A DNA stretch of 64,000 nt from Thamnaconus septentrionalis (lineage: Eukaryota > Chordata > Actinopteri > Tetraodontiformes > Monacanthidae), in the NCBI GenBank assembly GCA_009823395.1, contig CM020513.1, positions 16,402,001-16,466,000 of the forward strand. Reading direction: 5' to 3'. A model generated the notes under the pieces. It ran no database searches, had not been told where the DNA came from, and saw only the letters and a list, made by a program, of their open reading frames with translations. This document shows, piece after piece, positions 32,901 through 54,600 of the stretch (position 1 is its first letter; each line of letters opens with the position of its first letter). The translations under genes were made by a program, and so were the position numbers.

Positions 32901-35239
32901 AAGCGCCAGAACCCAAGAAGAACCTCTTCACTCCCTGTGTAATCAGGGAGCGAAGGGATACAAAATAAATGCACGAAGAAAAATTCCAATTGATGCTACA
33001 TTTGGGGAAAAGAAAGCGGAAAATAACTGTTGAAACTTGTGAGGATGTTTTTTGTCAGTTTAACTGTAGCTTCAAAGTAGCAGATGGAGTCTGGAAGTGT
33101 GCAGCGTAATTAGCAAAGATTGAAAGAGCCTCGCTTGACTTTACTGTGCAGGGTTAAACTTTTTAGAGAGGAGTTGCTTGTTTGAAATCTAATTTCGTCT
33201 TCATGTACAAACATTGGGAATCCAGAGAGGGGGATTCCTTAGGAGCAGAGAGACCAGGGAATCCAGAGGGAGGATTGAAAGGTCAGCAATGAAAACCATC
33301 CAGTTCAGGACAAGAATACACATAAAGATTTCAAATGGAGTCTTAAGGTAGTGATGGTCGGAGCAGAAACCTCCGCAAGAAACTTACACTGCTGGGTTCC
33401 ATTTCAGTAAATGAGTAATCAATATTAAAGGTATCACATGATGTTCCTGGAATTTTCCCAGCCAGCCTGCCACCGGCATGTCCATCCATCTTCATTATCT
33501 TTACAGTGTAGATGATTTGTCTTCATTCAGTTTAGCTTATTCATTTGGCGTTTTGACCCATCGCGACCTAGGACATAGGACCTAGGTCACGCTGTGCATT
33601 AAGTATTTTACATGTGAAAAACTGAAAAATAGGCCCTAAAAAATGTTTTTTGTTTGGGTTTTTTTTTTTAACAAATGTGTCTCTGGTGGCTTTTAGCAGC
33701 AGAAGCTTGGTGAAAATCCACAGAGGTGTGTGTGCTCCTACCTTGGCTGCTGAGAGTGGCGTGGATGAGCTGCCTCGGTGTGGTCCATGTTCCTCTCACC
33801 TCTGTCAACACTGGGGCAGAGACACAGGCGGAATCATCTCTCCCACTGATGTTGCTCCTCCTCTGACCACCACCAGTGAGTGGCAGCGCCTGTGCGTTGG
33901 AGACACAGAGACGGACTGACACAGAGGGGAGGGAGGAGTGACGAGGAGGGGGGCTATTAGTGACCGTCGTGTTGCATCCCCTGAACCAGGGTTGCAAATA
34001 AAATTTGAATAAGCAAGAGCTGGGTGCAGTGGCCAGACACAGACGTTTGTTTTCAGGACCATGGAAAGCCCTGGTCTCTCCAGCACAAACACACCATCTT
34101 CTCACAGAAAGAGCTGCAGGCGGACATGCAGACAATAGTCTTGAGTGGCTGTTGACGAGGATGCTAAAGTGCTATTAAAAAGCGGAGGGAAGAAGAGGGT
34201 CACACTGTCATCCTGCTGTTGCAGGACGCTAACCTTTAAGACTGTTGTTTTGACCTTTCAACCAAATCCGTGACGTCGCCTGCACCGGGTTGGTGGATGA
34301 CCTTCCTTTGATGGAATCACCACAAAGAATAATAGTTTGCCTCCATGAAACAATATTGCAAATGAAATGAGAATACTGCCATCAAACAGACACGAGTCAA
34401 GCTTCTGAAGATGATTTAATATGAGAAAATACGATATGATTTATTGGGTTTGTCCCAGTCCAGACTTATGGCCGAATGATTACATCAGCAGTGGTCTCTG
34501 GATTTAATGGAAATAATGCTGATGTCGGAGATGTTATGCCGTAAGAAAAAGAAGAAAGAAAGACAGAAAAAAGAGTGGAGAGGTCTCGCCATGGCTGCAC
34601 TGCTGCTGTTGGAGCATTTGTCATGGACACAGATCAATACGAGGCTTTGATGCCGTGTCTCATGTGTGCGTTTAACTTTGTGTCTTTGGTTTCCTGTCTC
34701 CCGGAAGCTCCAATTACCACGACCCTTTGGCATTTCTAATTCCAAGTTAATAAATATAAGCAGCCCAACTTTGAACGGACGGAACATGCTAAAGGTTAAA
34801 TCATTACTAAATCTACAAGCTTTAAAATAGGGTTTCATTGAATAACAATCATTATGTCCATTAAAACCAATGCTCTTCCCTCAGGAAGGGTAAACAGTCA
34901 GCTGCACTGCTGCCATAAAGACCAGCAGAGGTAAAAGTCAGTGGACTGGCAAGAAATAGCGAGTTGATAATCCATCTCACTCAGTTAGCAGCCCTCCCCC
35001 TGGTACACTGACTCAACAAAAAACACTATATACATAGACACAATCAATTTAAATCCATACCACTAGTTATGCAATATTATCTTCTGTATCTATAAAATAT
35101 ATTGAATGCATTGCAGTCTAAAAACTGTAACTGGATGCATTTTAAACGTTAGGGAGTTAAACACTCGGTCTTTTGTCTGACTAAAGTGACTGAGTGAAGT
35201 TTAGAATGCTGCTGTGAATATTGTTCTGCAAACTGGGAA

Positions 35240-35277
35240 AGTAAGTGTGAAAAGCAACAATGCTTTTCACACTTACT
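35240..35277. repeat. Perfect 17-bp inverted repeat with 4-base loop
   Basis: The arm 35240-35256 begins AGTAAGTGTGAAAAGCA and its exact reverse complement is at 35261-35277, with loop ACAA. Confidence 0.9.
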
Positions 35278-37461
35278 ACCAATTACTAATCTAAAGGCTC
35301 TGAGCGTTTGTTGTTGTTTATTTTGAACCAATACTGCAATAGAGTTACATTTTTAAAGCGAACCCAAGAAGTTTGACGTTTCCCTGACAGTACGTAACAA
35401 AAGAGTAAATGGTGCGAAACTGGATTTCTTCCCCTTGACGAACACTGGATATTTGTGGTGTGGTGTTGTTTGGAAGGAGGTGCCATATTTGGTTCTTGTG
35501 ATTTCAATGGAAATGTCAAAACAGGGCTGTTTTCACAAAGCCGCTACACTGGGTCACGTGCTGCATGTTTGGCACCGGATGTATAATTTAGAAGGCTGAT
35601 TCAGTGAGGTCAGGTCTGGACGTAGTGACTGACTGTTGCTTTACACTGTAGGCGTCCTCAACAAGCCAAGGAGTTTGATAGTACATGGGTGACTGGGCTG
35701 TTCGAAGGTCTCGCTATCTTTCAGGGCTTCACCAGAGACTCTATCCTGTCGGTCGGAACGAGTTTTCTCAGGGCGAGAGACACGTGACGTCTGTTCATTC
35801 ATGGAGTGATGTGAGAGTGTTTGGAGTTGAAAGGAGGACAGGCACCATAAAGGAGGTGCTGCTGCAGGGCATCTGGTGGCTATTACACTGAGTCTTAAAA
35901 GCCATGACCCTCTGCACATACATACGTTTCACTTTCACACTATATTGTCTCTGCTTTAGTCTATGATTCTTCCTCGTTCATACTATTTTTTGTTTGTTTT
36001 TAACAACCTTACCTGTTTGTTGGCCATTTGTTGCACAATGCCATAAACACCCTCGGTGTCCTCAAAGTCAGGACGGCCTCATTCAAGTTTTCATAACTGT
36101 GACGTGTGCGCTGAATAAAAACAGCTTACAATGAAGCTCTCTCCACTTCATTATACCAAGCAAATCCTAAGGGCTCTAGGGAAACAAGGTCATCTAGTTG
36201 GAGCCTCCGCAGCTGTTTGAATGAAGAGTGGTCGCGCACAATGGCAGCTTTTCATCCAGCACGTCTGACATTTCCTCAAATTCAGTCTTCCTGACCGCTG
36301 GAACATTTTTGCAAAATACAGTGCGACACAAAGAGACACAATTTTGGTGGTGAACAATTTTTGATGTCTTGATTATGTGGCTACACTTCACAAACTTGAT
36401 GATGGGTCTTGCATGAATATTTTGTCCCTTAGTGATTCATGTCATTTGTTTCTCTTGATTTACCAACAACTGGATTGGAATAAACATTGTGGTCGAGCTC
36501 AGCTGGATTCTGGTTCACATAAACTGATGTCAGCTACTGACGGTTTGATCGTCTTATGCTTATCCTAAGCCAGGTGCCATTTTAAATCAGACACATTGTG
36601 GGGTGTTTACACTCACTTCAAGATATTTTCAAGGTTTGGTTGTATGCGACGGAAAAGGTTTTCCTCATTCGTGCTTTTTCCACTACTTGCTTCAACTCAC
36701 TTATGTCTCTGCTTGACACAAGTTCAAGCAAATAATTGATGGAATGGTAGATAGCATTATGAGGTAATTTGTGGTTAGTTAATGTAGAGAAAAGAACGCA
36801 CAACAAAATATATTCATGTACCGTATGTTGTTGAGCCAAGTAAGGATGTCCATAATATAATTTAATATATAGTTGTGTAAATAAACAATGATCTATCAAA
36901 TGATATTGTAACGTTCTTGAAGTGTGTCAGCATGTGTTACAGTCATTGGGGTCTGTGTAAGGACCCTTTAAGGAGGTGCAGGGGGTTCATGGGAAAAGGG
37001 GCGGGCACACAGGTTGGAGGAAGTTGAGTGAGGGACATGTTTCGTCTCCGGTTCAGATTGTTGTGTTAACAAAGTTCGGAGCTTCAATAAAGCAACTGTC
37101 AAACCCGCAACAACGCCTGGTTCCTGACGAACACGAAAACGCCACAATATGTCTAATCGGACTTTCCCTCGATCCCGATTTAAGTCCAATTAAAATGCTG
37201 TTTTTGAAATTTGTTCTCCATTTGATACATGATGGGTTTTTCCTGAACACACACGAGCGCTCCAGCAAGGCGACTATTTGTATTTTCCCACATCAATAAA
37301 CTGGCGCTGCAGCGTGTTTACTTCGTCACTTCCCCATTTCCACCGAAAGTTACCTTGAGTCCACATAATTCTAACTTAGTGGCTGCAGAACAATGAAAAA
37401 TATCATCTCATTAATATTTAGACATCTTGTGTATTTATGTAGCAATCTTTTTCTGGGTGAA

Positions 37462-37509
37462 AAACAACCTAACGGAGGAGGATTCACGTCCTCCTCCGTT
37501 AGGTTGTTT
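37462..37509. repeat. Perfect 21-bp inverted repeat with 6-base loop
   Basis: The arm at 37462-37482 contains CCTAACGGAGGAGGA. The exact reverse complement is at 37489-37509, and the loop is TTCACG. It lies 19 bases before a reverse CTCF-like motif. Confidence 0.92.
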
Positions 37510-37527
37510 AATCCTCATTACATTGCT

Positions 37528-37539
37528 GCCATCTAGTGG
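37528..37539 (-). promoter_or_regulatory. CTCF-like motif between chrm2 and gnai1
   Basis: GCCATCTAGTGG on the plus strand, or CCACTAGATGGC on the minus strand, is the same 12-mer as at 11683-11694 but in opposite orientation. Confidence 0.45.
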
Positions 37540-38504
37540 GCTAATATAAGAGCTGACTTTAGATGTCTTCTGGCAAATGTCCCCATACCAACAAGGCGAT
37601 GTGACTCTACCCTCCAAATGAACTCCTTGAAATGGAGAAAGTCCAGACTCTTCTTCTTCTTCTATTTTTTTTTTTTTTTGCTTGCTCCACTTAACAGAAA
37701 GTGTGTGCTGAAAATCTGCCTCCTGTGACGTGACAAAAAGCAGAGACTCCTCTTCTGACTGCCAGCAAGGTGTTTGTTCTCCATTCTGAGACCAGGGTCA
37801 TGGTCGCCGGCCAGGGGAAAAAGCAGTTTTTTTTTTAGCAGCGGGCTGTGAACAGAGGGTTAAATATGATGCTTTCTGCAGATATATTGAGTTTTGGATC
37901 AATTAACAGCATAAGCTGCTCCAATGGTGAATGGGATGGCAAATAAAAACTGTCTACTATTGCTGTGATGAATGAAAACATTTGGGGGCAAAATAAAACC
38001 AAGAACATTTCCTTAATTTTTCTGGGTGAGAAAAAAACAATAACCCACAAACCTATAACTAACTTTACATAATTCAAACTGGAAGCGGTTGAACAGTTGT
38101 GGATTCTGTCAGACAAACAGCCTTTTATAAAGGAAATAATAATCCTCAAACACATCCACCAATCTCTCACCATCAGCTTTTTGCTCCGTTGTCAAGGTGC
38201 TTTCAGTGAGTCATGTGACCCTGGAGTAGAAGCTGGGGGTGTGGCCTCTGCCATCATAAATTGTTTATAAATATCCTTCTTGACTACTTGACACCCCTTC
38301 CTCCAACTAGCGGCCCTCCCCACACACAGCCAACATGTGTGCAGAATAAACCTGCTGATTATGTAATAACACAAAAATCAATGGTGTCTCAAACACAAAG
38401 GTGCTTTGCTGAGGCTTCTTTATTGTAGAACATTATGCATCAGGACTCACAATGATTGAAGGCTCCATCTTCATCAAATTGTCAAACCATTTAAAGCTGT
38501 TTAG

Positions 38505-38506
<2 letters not shown>

Positions 38507-38543
<37 letters not shown>
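38507..38543 (+). repeat. GT microsatellite
   Basis: About 18 uninterrupted GT units. Confidence 0.95.
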
Positions 38544-38545
<2 letters not shown>

Positions 38546-40335
38546 GGATGAGGGTTCATAGCAACATCCCCCTTTGCTCAGAATAACCAACCAACACATC
38601 CTGACCTAAGTGCTGTGTTTTATTGTTTTATTGTTTGCTGATGGACGTGGGTTTGTTTTACCACTGAGACGAGCCCCTCCCTCGCTGATGTGTGAAAAAT
38701 ATTTCCATGTGCGCCCAGTGGGCATTAGGCAAAATAAATATGGTTCGGATTTGCATGATGCAATGAAAATCACATGTAAAGTGAGGGGATGGATTGTGAC
38801 CACATCTCAACCCACTCCTGTCGCATTTATACATCAAACTATTGAGAACATAAGGGTTCACCTGAGGTCATCATGGACTGCATCTCAGTTGGAGAACCTG
38901 AACGTCAATGTAAATGTTCTCCATGTTTGGCCAATGTTTCCAAAGCTTTTAACCATCATTTTTAAGTACATTTAGACAGTTGTGAGCCTCTCATACTAAG
39001 TATATTATTCTCAGCTTCTGTTCTCTAATGCACATGGCTTTCAAATGTATGTTCTGTGTGTCTCTGCCTTAGAGTGCCTTAACCCGAGTCACACAATCAT
39101 CTGCTGGTCATTTGAATTCCTGGATGTGGTTACGGGGGAAGTTTCACCTCAGCGTGTACTTTCATCAAGGCACCTGACAAGGATGTGGAACACTGCAGGA
39201 AAGCAGAACTATGCTGCAGCTGATCTTTTGTTGTTGAAATTATTTTCTATTGTATTACCTGTGGAGAGTTGGCGCTATCGCTCTGTCCCCGTTTCCTTCC
39301 TTTGTGCCATTTCTCTGCTTAATGCAGAGCATGCTGAAATAATTTCAAAGTCATTTGTTGGTAGATTGTGTAATGCACAATAAATCCTTTCAAAATGAAT
39401 TTTGGCATCGGCATGTCATTGAAAATGAAGATGAATACGTGAAGAATCTGCAGAGGAAAATCACTGCCAGTCCTGAACTCAAAGGCATAATTACTTATTT
39501 TGTTTAACAGGTTCTTAAATAACTGAAACTTTCAACACTGACTGTGTTCCTGTTTGAGTAGCTTGTGTGTACAAGCTGCACATGCAAACACGTTACTGAG
39601 AAGTGACAGCTCTGGACAAAGGCTGGAAATGCAAATCAGCACCAGTGGCGTGGGGCAAGGCACTCATACTGGCCTCCCACAATGATGCTCATGCGTCATA
39701 TATGCAAACAAACAAAGATGTGCCACAATTTGCCTAACTTGTTGCCCGAGAGTCTGTATCCACAGAATGTTTTTCAGCACGCGCAGAAAACAGCAACCAC
39801 AATTTGGAAGGAAAATGCAATGATAAAAAAAATGCCATAATTGTAATTTTATACGCATTTAATAGTTAGCACTAAGCACAAAGGGTAAAGAACGTTTTTA
39901 TGTTTGTTTTCTTTGACCCTATGATCAAAGCACCATAGGTAGGTAGAATCTGGATATCCTGCTGAACATAACGTTGCTCCACCAATCAGATGCTGAGAAT
40001 TAGGCTCTGCCAATCAGGCTCCTAAATGTAAACATACATGTTCCAGAAGTGAAGATCAAAACAATCTGTCAAATCGGAGATTAACTGGCAGATATTTCAC
40101 GAGCAAGCAACATATTCAGCTTTGCTGCTCGCTCGCCCCCTCAAATGTTTGTTCTAGTTTCACAAAAATCTAAAAGGAAGACCTTCCTACTTTAAAATTA
40201 TGCATCACCCAATCATCAAGACACGTAATACTCTAATTCGTCGTAATTAATCACGTTTACTTGGCTTCGTTCTAACGGCGTTGCATTACCAAATGTTAAG
40301 TCGCTTAACGTTTTTGAAAAAGGCTTGTTGCTCTG

Positions 40336-47992
<7,657 letters not shown>

Positions 47993-49540
47993 AGGTCAGA
48001 CCCTGCCGCTCCCACAGCCCGAAGCTTATTCTCCTGCAGTCACGTGTTTCATGGGATTTATGATTTTATTTTTGTTCCCCCCTCAGCTTCCCGTCTTGTG
48101 TTTAGGTAGCTTGGTGGCCAACTTTCCAGGTGACTATATTCAAGGGGCCGCTAACTGGAGAACACTTCATGGACCCTGCTGAGAATGTCACTTTTAACCT
48201 TTTATTAACTTATGTTCATCTCTAAAGGTTTTAAAGATGGTGTGTAGAAAAAACATTTTGTGTAAAGTATTTGTACAACTGTCTATGTCCAGGTGATTTT
48301 TCACAGTTTTAAAATGTGCTTCTTTTACCTTGCTATCATATTTTACATTTTTTGTATAAACAGGGGCCTTGATTTTTTTTTTCACACACTTCCTTTTTTT
48401 TGTGCTTTAAAAAAAAAAAAAACTTTCTGTCTGTTACTTGTAGTTGCTTGTGCCTTGCGTGCTTTAGTTGCAGTTTTCTTCCTAACGTCGCGTTAGAAGT
48501 TTGTAGATGTTACGCCACTGCAACACACATCGGCCACCATGTTATCCATTGCTTTCTGATCTTTTCTTTTTTCTTTTTTTTGTGTGTCCCATGATTGACC
48601 ATGTGACTCTGTAGACCAATTCACTCTGACTCTGACATAACTGTGAGAGCTGCGTGCAAACCGTCACTGATTTGTGGTTTGCATTTCTGCCGCAAGTGGG
48701 ATTTTGTTTTTGATTGAGTCAAAGGGGTTGTTTGAGAGTATGTGTGAGTTAATGTGTGCAAATTATAAAAAACAAAGGGACCTTATTCCTCTGTCATCCT
48801 CTTTTAAAGTTTTATTTTTCTAAAGGACCAAAAAAAAAAAAAGTCTCTCTCTAACGTGTTGCTACAAACTGTAACATTCCTGATAAAATCACAGAGTAAA
48901 GAGAAGCTTTAAAACGAGGATGCCAACGGCGGCCTTGTAGCAGACAGTAGGAGCACATTTAGGTCTTGTTCAGTGGATAGACTGACAGGTGACTGAGCAC
49001 AAGCTTACTGTTATTGATTTTGATCTGCAATGGTTTCAAGTTACATATCCCCATGGAAGCCCCAGCCCTCTGTTTTCATTGGACAGACACAGTAGTGGAC
49101 TAATCTCCATGATTTTGTTAATAAAAGCGCTTGCTGTGGTAAAACCATGGCAACTTATGCAATAAAAACTCTTCCTCTTATTTGTGTTTGAATGCTTGTC
49201 TTCCTTCAAACGACTTACAGAGTAACGCTTCGCTACTGGACGCACATAGAATTATTATTATAGTCAATTTTCAGGACACGGTCACATTGTCTGGGATAAA
49301 TTTCTACACAGGACAATTTTAGTGACCTTAAGAAAGGCTGCATATGTAAATAATTCACTTTCTGTACACCATGGATATTGTCTTCCCTCTGCATCTGGGA
49401 TGACAGACAATTTAGTCCAGGAAGTCCAGCATTTGTTTAAATCGTTTAGTTCTGCTGCTGATCTTTGTGTCATTTAAACTGCAGGTTGAAGTAGTGTGCT
49501 TGAAGGCAATTGGTTGTGAAGTCAAGCAAAAATAAAGAGT
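47993..49540 (+). other. gnai1: gnai1 3' UTR and polyadenylation region
   Basis: AT-rich sequence after the TAA at 47990-47992 with several homopolymer A/T runs. AATAAA hexamers are at 49161-49166 and 49531-49536, the likely cleavage signals. No other gene is visible. Confidence 0.6.
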
Positions 49541-52500
49541 TGGGAACAATACATACCATCCATGTTCTGAAAGGTGTCTATAGTTATACAGCGTAAGATC
49601 TCAGACTAGTTTCTATGGTTACACTTTAAAAAAAATCAGAACATTATACACACAAAACTAATTTTGTCCAGATCTATTAAGTCAGAGGGCGTTCATTCTG
49701 CGCAATTAATTTTCATTCATTCATTTATTTATTTGTTTATGTATTTATTTATTTATTTGAAAACGCGAATGTGAGTGGCTCCATCTAGCGGCCAGTATAG
49801 GTAACACCAAAAGCTGCTGCTCGACGGTCCTCAAGGAGACAAGTGAAGAAAATGCGATTACCACTTTTAACATAATTACCACAGATTGTTCCTGACAATG
49901 ATGCATCGCTCTTTTTTATTTATTTATTTATTATTATTATTATTATTTTATGAAATCTTCATTCAAAAATTACCTGCTGGAACTAATTAATTTTGTCCAT
50001 TTTCAGTGAGTTTTACGGCCGGGGCGGACAGTAGGAGGGAACACAATAGCAACTAAATTCGGATGCACAAAGTCTGCAGCCAGTCAGTCTGAAGGAATTT
50101 CCCTGTTCAACTCCTTCCGGTTTTTTTTCGATGCTTTTCAGATACCATCGATGTTGCCAACATCAGTGGCAGAGAAGTGGGTCAAGGAGGTGCCATTGGC
50201 TGACTCCTGTCTTGCAGTTTTTGCGAAACCACCACCAGTCAAGCACAATGATTAGGCACTGGCTGAGAGGACGCTATTTCAGGGGTGCATTGTGTAATTT
50301 TAAAAGCCAACTGCAGAGTCATTAAACTAATCCTCAGAGGCCTCAAGATCAAACAGAGCAGAGGAGAAGCTTCTTTAATGTGAACGTGTAGTCGAGGAAA
50401 GAGAAAAGGAGAGCAGGAAAGAGTAACAGTGATGACAGTGAATCAGACGAAGACGAGTGACGTTCAAACCATGTATTTATGTAGAGATATTCTTTGAAAA
50501 TAGCAAATTATCACTGATAGCTTACTTCTTAGAATGTGTTTGTCGCCTGATGCTGTTATTTAATTTTACAGTGACGTGTCAGTGGAGTCATGACTGCAGT
50601 CTGGTCTCTGGGAGCATAAAAAGGAACCATTTTCTTACGAAACGCATGTGAAATTGTGACTTTCCATTTTACGCAACCTGCTGATATAATGCAATCTTCT
50701 TTAGATGATGCTTCGTCTTTCCTCTGGGGCACGTATAAGCTTCTGTCACCGCCGAGTGCTCGGTTAAGATGTTCATTCAGGCAGCCACATGGTGCTGTAT
50801 GGGTGACAGGAACATCACTTCACCAAAACAGTGGCAGCACTTCTGTCAATTAAACCAATAATATTCAATCCATATTCCTAAAGATGCAGCTCACACAGAT
50901 GTCCAGTCACTCTGGGCTTTCCACTATAAATAGGAACTATACATTTGCATGGATATAGATAGTACTGTGCCACCCTCTAACCTGAAGCTGTTTCTCCTCA
51001 CTGATGAGAGAAACTTCATTTGGAGCTTAGTGTCTTTCTCATTGCAAAGATGCAAAATTGTCTCGCTCATCTTTCCTAGAACCACTTTCAACTACTTGGC
51101 TGTGAAAATCAGACTTGTGCATATCTGTACTCCAGCATCTCATCGACAATAGTCATAATTGTCAATGTGTATTCATCTGGGCTTTTGTTGGTAGAGCCCT
51201 GCGTTGGATTTCCTACAGGTGCATGCTGCCATCATGAATTTCATGGCATAATTACATTTCCTTGTAAGCTTGAAGAAACAGCCAACATGATTTAATTGCT
51301 AATTCCCCTAAGTGACTCAGTCTAATTAACTTCTTCTGTGTGTGCGTGTGTATGTTTGAAACAGATTTTTTTTTAACTGCTTTTCCAGCCTCCTTCTGTT
51401 GTGTCATTATGCAGTCTGTTAAGTATGGGAATGTTAAAATGTCGGACAAACAATGTGAGTGTCTTATTGAATATCAGATGAGGATAATATAACTCTGTAG
51501 TCTGGGGGTTTTAAAACTGTAAATGAAATATGGATTATTAAGAGAGGAGACTAACTGCATGAAGGCGACAGCTTCCCACACCCACACACACGCACGAGCG
51601 CATGCACACACACACATGCAATGTCTTTGGCGAGCTCTAAAAACAACTTAGTGTGCATTTCTTCCCTAGCAGCAAATAATGCTCAAAGCAGGGTGTCAAT
51701 GAGGGAGGCACTGAGCTAAATCCATATAAGCTCTATTGAAATTCCCTTTTTGAGAGCACAGGCTGCCTCCTGTTATTGTATTTTTGCCGTCTGCCGTCGG
51801 CAGTCCGCTTCAGGGTGCTCATTACTTCCTATCTATAATGATGACATAAAGCAATATCCTCTTCTTTCATCTTATTTTGATGCACAGTGTGCATAAACAA
51901 AACACAGTGGAATAAATGCATTCGCACACCGTCTGGGGAAGCTTTTAAGCCCAGACAAAACTAATAGGATTATGTCATTCTGATGATTTACATTCTCCCA
52001 TGAAGAAAGTGAAACAAGAAACTATAATGTGCACGTTTTAAAGACATTTTGTCCGTGTCACATGAGCTGCTGTCATTCAGTAACAGAGTGAGAGAACATC
52101 TCAAAGCCGATGAGAGACTTGGAGTGACTCCAAAATTAGATGCTCCAGCTAAAGGCTTCGACAGCTGATGTCTTCTCCTTTCTGTTCTTCTGTCTATCCC
52201 CTAAAACATTTCAAAATAGTGACATTCTCTGTTCCAAATATAGATGAAATAAACACAGAACAAAATGTCCCGTAATCACAAAATGTCTTCTCATCGTATA
52301 AAAAACAAAACAGCTGCAAGGTGGCAGGCTTTGTTTTGTGTTTAATCAGCAGCAGCTGATTTTGCCATCTAATGAACCAACAATCATAAACAAATTTGTT
52401 TAGAATGAAACCCTGGAGAAAATGAGGTAATCAGAAGTACACCATTGTCCTTACTTGGAACCACTAAGGACGATGTTCTGAAACTGCCAGCAGGGAACGA

Positions 52501-54600
52501 AGAAAACAGTTCAATATTTCCTCAGACACCAGGAAATTCTGGGGGTCCGTCCATTTCCTAATGTCATATTTAAACTCTTTTTCAACTAGTTGTGGGGATT
52601 ACTGCCAACAAATGGTTGATTAGGTTCTGCTATTATCTTCATATGTTCAGAATTTGTGGCAAAAGGACAAGAACGAAAGTGCGGTTTGACCTAAATGCTA
52701 GGATGCTGCAGAAAGTGAAGTGGCTACAGTGACAAAGTGAATCCACTACTCGTCATGGATTATTTACTGTCTGCAAATGCACCAGGGGATTTGTGTACGC
52801 TAATGTTGTTTTGTAGGCAAGATGCTCACATTACAAAACTGCATGTGCGTCCCCGGTGCACACGGCGCAGAGTGGCAGTAAGAGGGACTGTCCTCCTCCG
52901 TCGGACCGCAGCTCTTGACACTGGTGTTAAATATTGGATGAATTTTACTTTGCCAGCCTTTTGGAAAGTCGCGCGGCCATTAAAAAGTAATGGCAACAAA
53001 AGGATTTGTCATTTTCGCTCGGACTTTGATTTATGGCGTGGTAGCAATGACGCAACACTGGCCAAACTGTGTGAATCCAAAAAGTGAGCGTGCGTGCTGT
53101 GAGCGAGTCAATTCGTTAGTTGTTCGCCTACTCACAGAGCACGCCGGTAAAAGGTTCAAGTCAGGTGATGGATGGAGGCACTCTCCTCCTTGCATTCAGA
53201 AAAGACCAGTGATCCGTGACCGCACGGGAGCAAAGGTGAGTTAATCACTGCACTGTCAGGAGCTCGTCGTCTCAGTAAGCAGCAGTATTTCAACTGTAAA
53301 CAGGCCTCACAGTGCAGCTCTTTCTGCACACAACAAGAGGTGCATACATACAGTACCTGTGTTAACTCCCTAAGGTGTCCTACAGGAACCCATACCCTCC
53401 TGACTCACAACTAGTATCCAATATATCACGGCACAGCAGATATTCTTTCATCTCATTGCCTACTTTATTTCTTTCAAGGAAGCCAATCATGAATAGAGCA
53501 CAGTTCTGCAAATATTTGTTGTTGCTGCTGCTGCCAGCCATATGAATCACCCTAAAGATTACGACTCCAGCGATAAATCTGATTTATGATAACCATAAAC
53601 TAACAGCAGCCAAAGGCTGTTGTTGAAAGAAGTGGCAAAGCCAGGAGTTTCTTGGTCACAAGGGGTGATTGTAGTTTGCTCCTTTTCATGCATCATAGTG
53701 GGAATCACATTCTAGAGTGTGAGTCTGTGCACATGGAAAGTCACCATAAAAATGTCGTAGTACTCTTCTTGAACATAGGCAACAAAAGTATTCACATTCT
53801 GTACACATTTTGTACTTGAGTACAAGTAAGGACAACAACTAATAATGCAACACAGCTTTGGTACTCTCAATGGTGTAGTTTTTTTTTTCTTTTTCAACTG
53901 CAGCACAACCAAACAGTAATCGGGAATAGTTATGCCCAGTGAGCCATTATTGGATGTTTAACCCTTTAATAACCATAACCAATGTTATTTTCTACATTTT
54001 GATTTTTCTCTGTACTGAAATTGGACTGAACTGTGACTCTGCAGTACTGTGAAATAAACTCCCTCTAAATTATGCTCCACTTTTATATTGAACTACACAA
54101 CAGCATAGCTCAACCTCAAGCAACAACTTTAAGTAATAATAGTGAGTGAGTTACTTTTAACAGACTTTGTATCTTTCTAACACTTTTAAACACGAGCATG
54201 TTTTCCAATGTTAGGAGTAGCCTACAAAGTACTGATGTTTGTATACAAATGCAGAGAGTAAAAGTAAAAAGCTCTCAGAAAAATGAATACTCAAATAAAA
54301 ATAGCAATAAATTCTACTTAAGAACAGTGACAAAGTGATCGTACTACGTTGCTTCTCTCCTCTGTTTACAGATAATAATAGTGATATAGATTTTGTTTTT
54401 ACATTAATTCTACTTTTAGGTGCTACTTTGAGTTTTTGATTTAAAACTCCAAAATCTTTGGAACACATTCGGTTTTTTATATAACGTCAGCTTAACCAAG
54501 ATCGTGCATACTCGTCACCACAAAGCCATTGCGTTTTACGCTTGAGTAAAACTATCAATCGTGTGTGCTGCTCTTAAACACTAAAGGGTGCATGCTGGTG
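49541..54600. other. Intergenic region between gnai1 and magi2
   Basis: Mostly AT-rich with TTTA/ATT runs at 49725-49760 and 49915-49948. A CpG-richer patch at about 52840-53240 ends at a consensus-like donor (GCAAAG|gtgagt near 53236) and could be a non-coding first exon, perhaps an upstream magi2 exon. No conserved reading frame is seen. Confidence 0.45.

Larger units (their letters stand above)
29992..40335. other. Spacer between the divergent genes chrm2 and gnai1
   Basis: No protein-coding exon could be supported in about 10 kb. Part of it is probably the chrm2 5' UTR, promoter and 5' introns, since upstream non-coding exons are usual for this gene. It holds short GT/CA repeats (31136-31160, 31825-31838, 38507-38543), two perfect hairpins (35240-35277 and 37462-37509) and a CTCF-like motif (37528). 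Open frames at 32198-32515 and 33668-34135 show no family features. I looked for miR-490, which lies within the human CHRM2 gene, and did not see it here. Confidence 0.5.

Noticed and set aside
33668..34135. 155-residue minus-strand open frame
   Set aside because: No domain, signal or splice evidence, and the composition looks random.
29992..37000. Expected miR-490 within or near chrm2
   Set aside because: I looked for both mature arms on the minus strand and found no match. It may be in the other chrm2 paralogue or lost.
52737..53087. 116-residue plus-strand open frame
   Set aside because: No recognisable motifs; the segment is noted only as a CpG-enriched possible exon.
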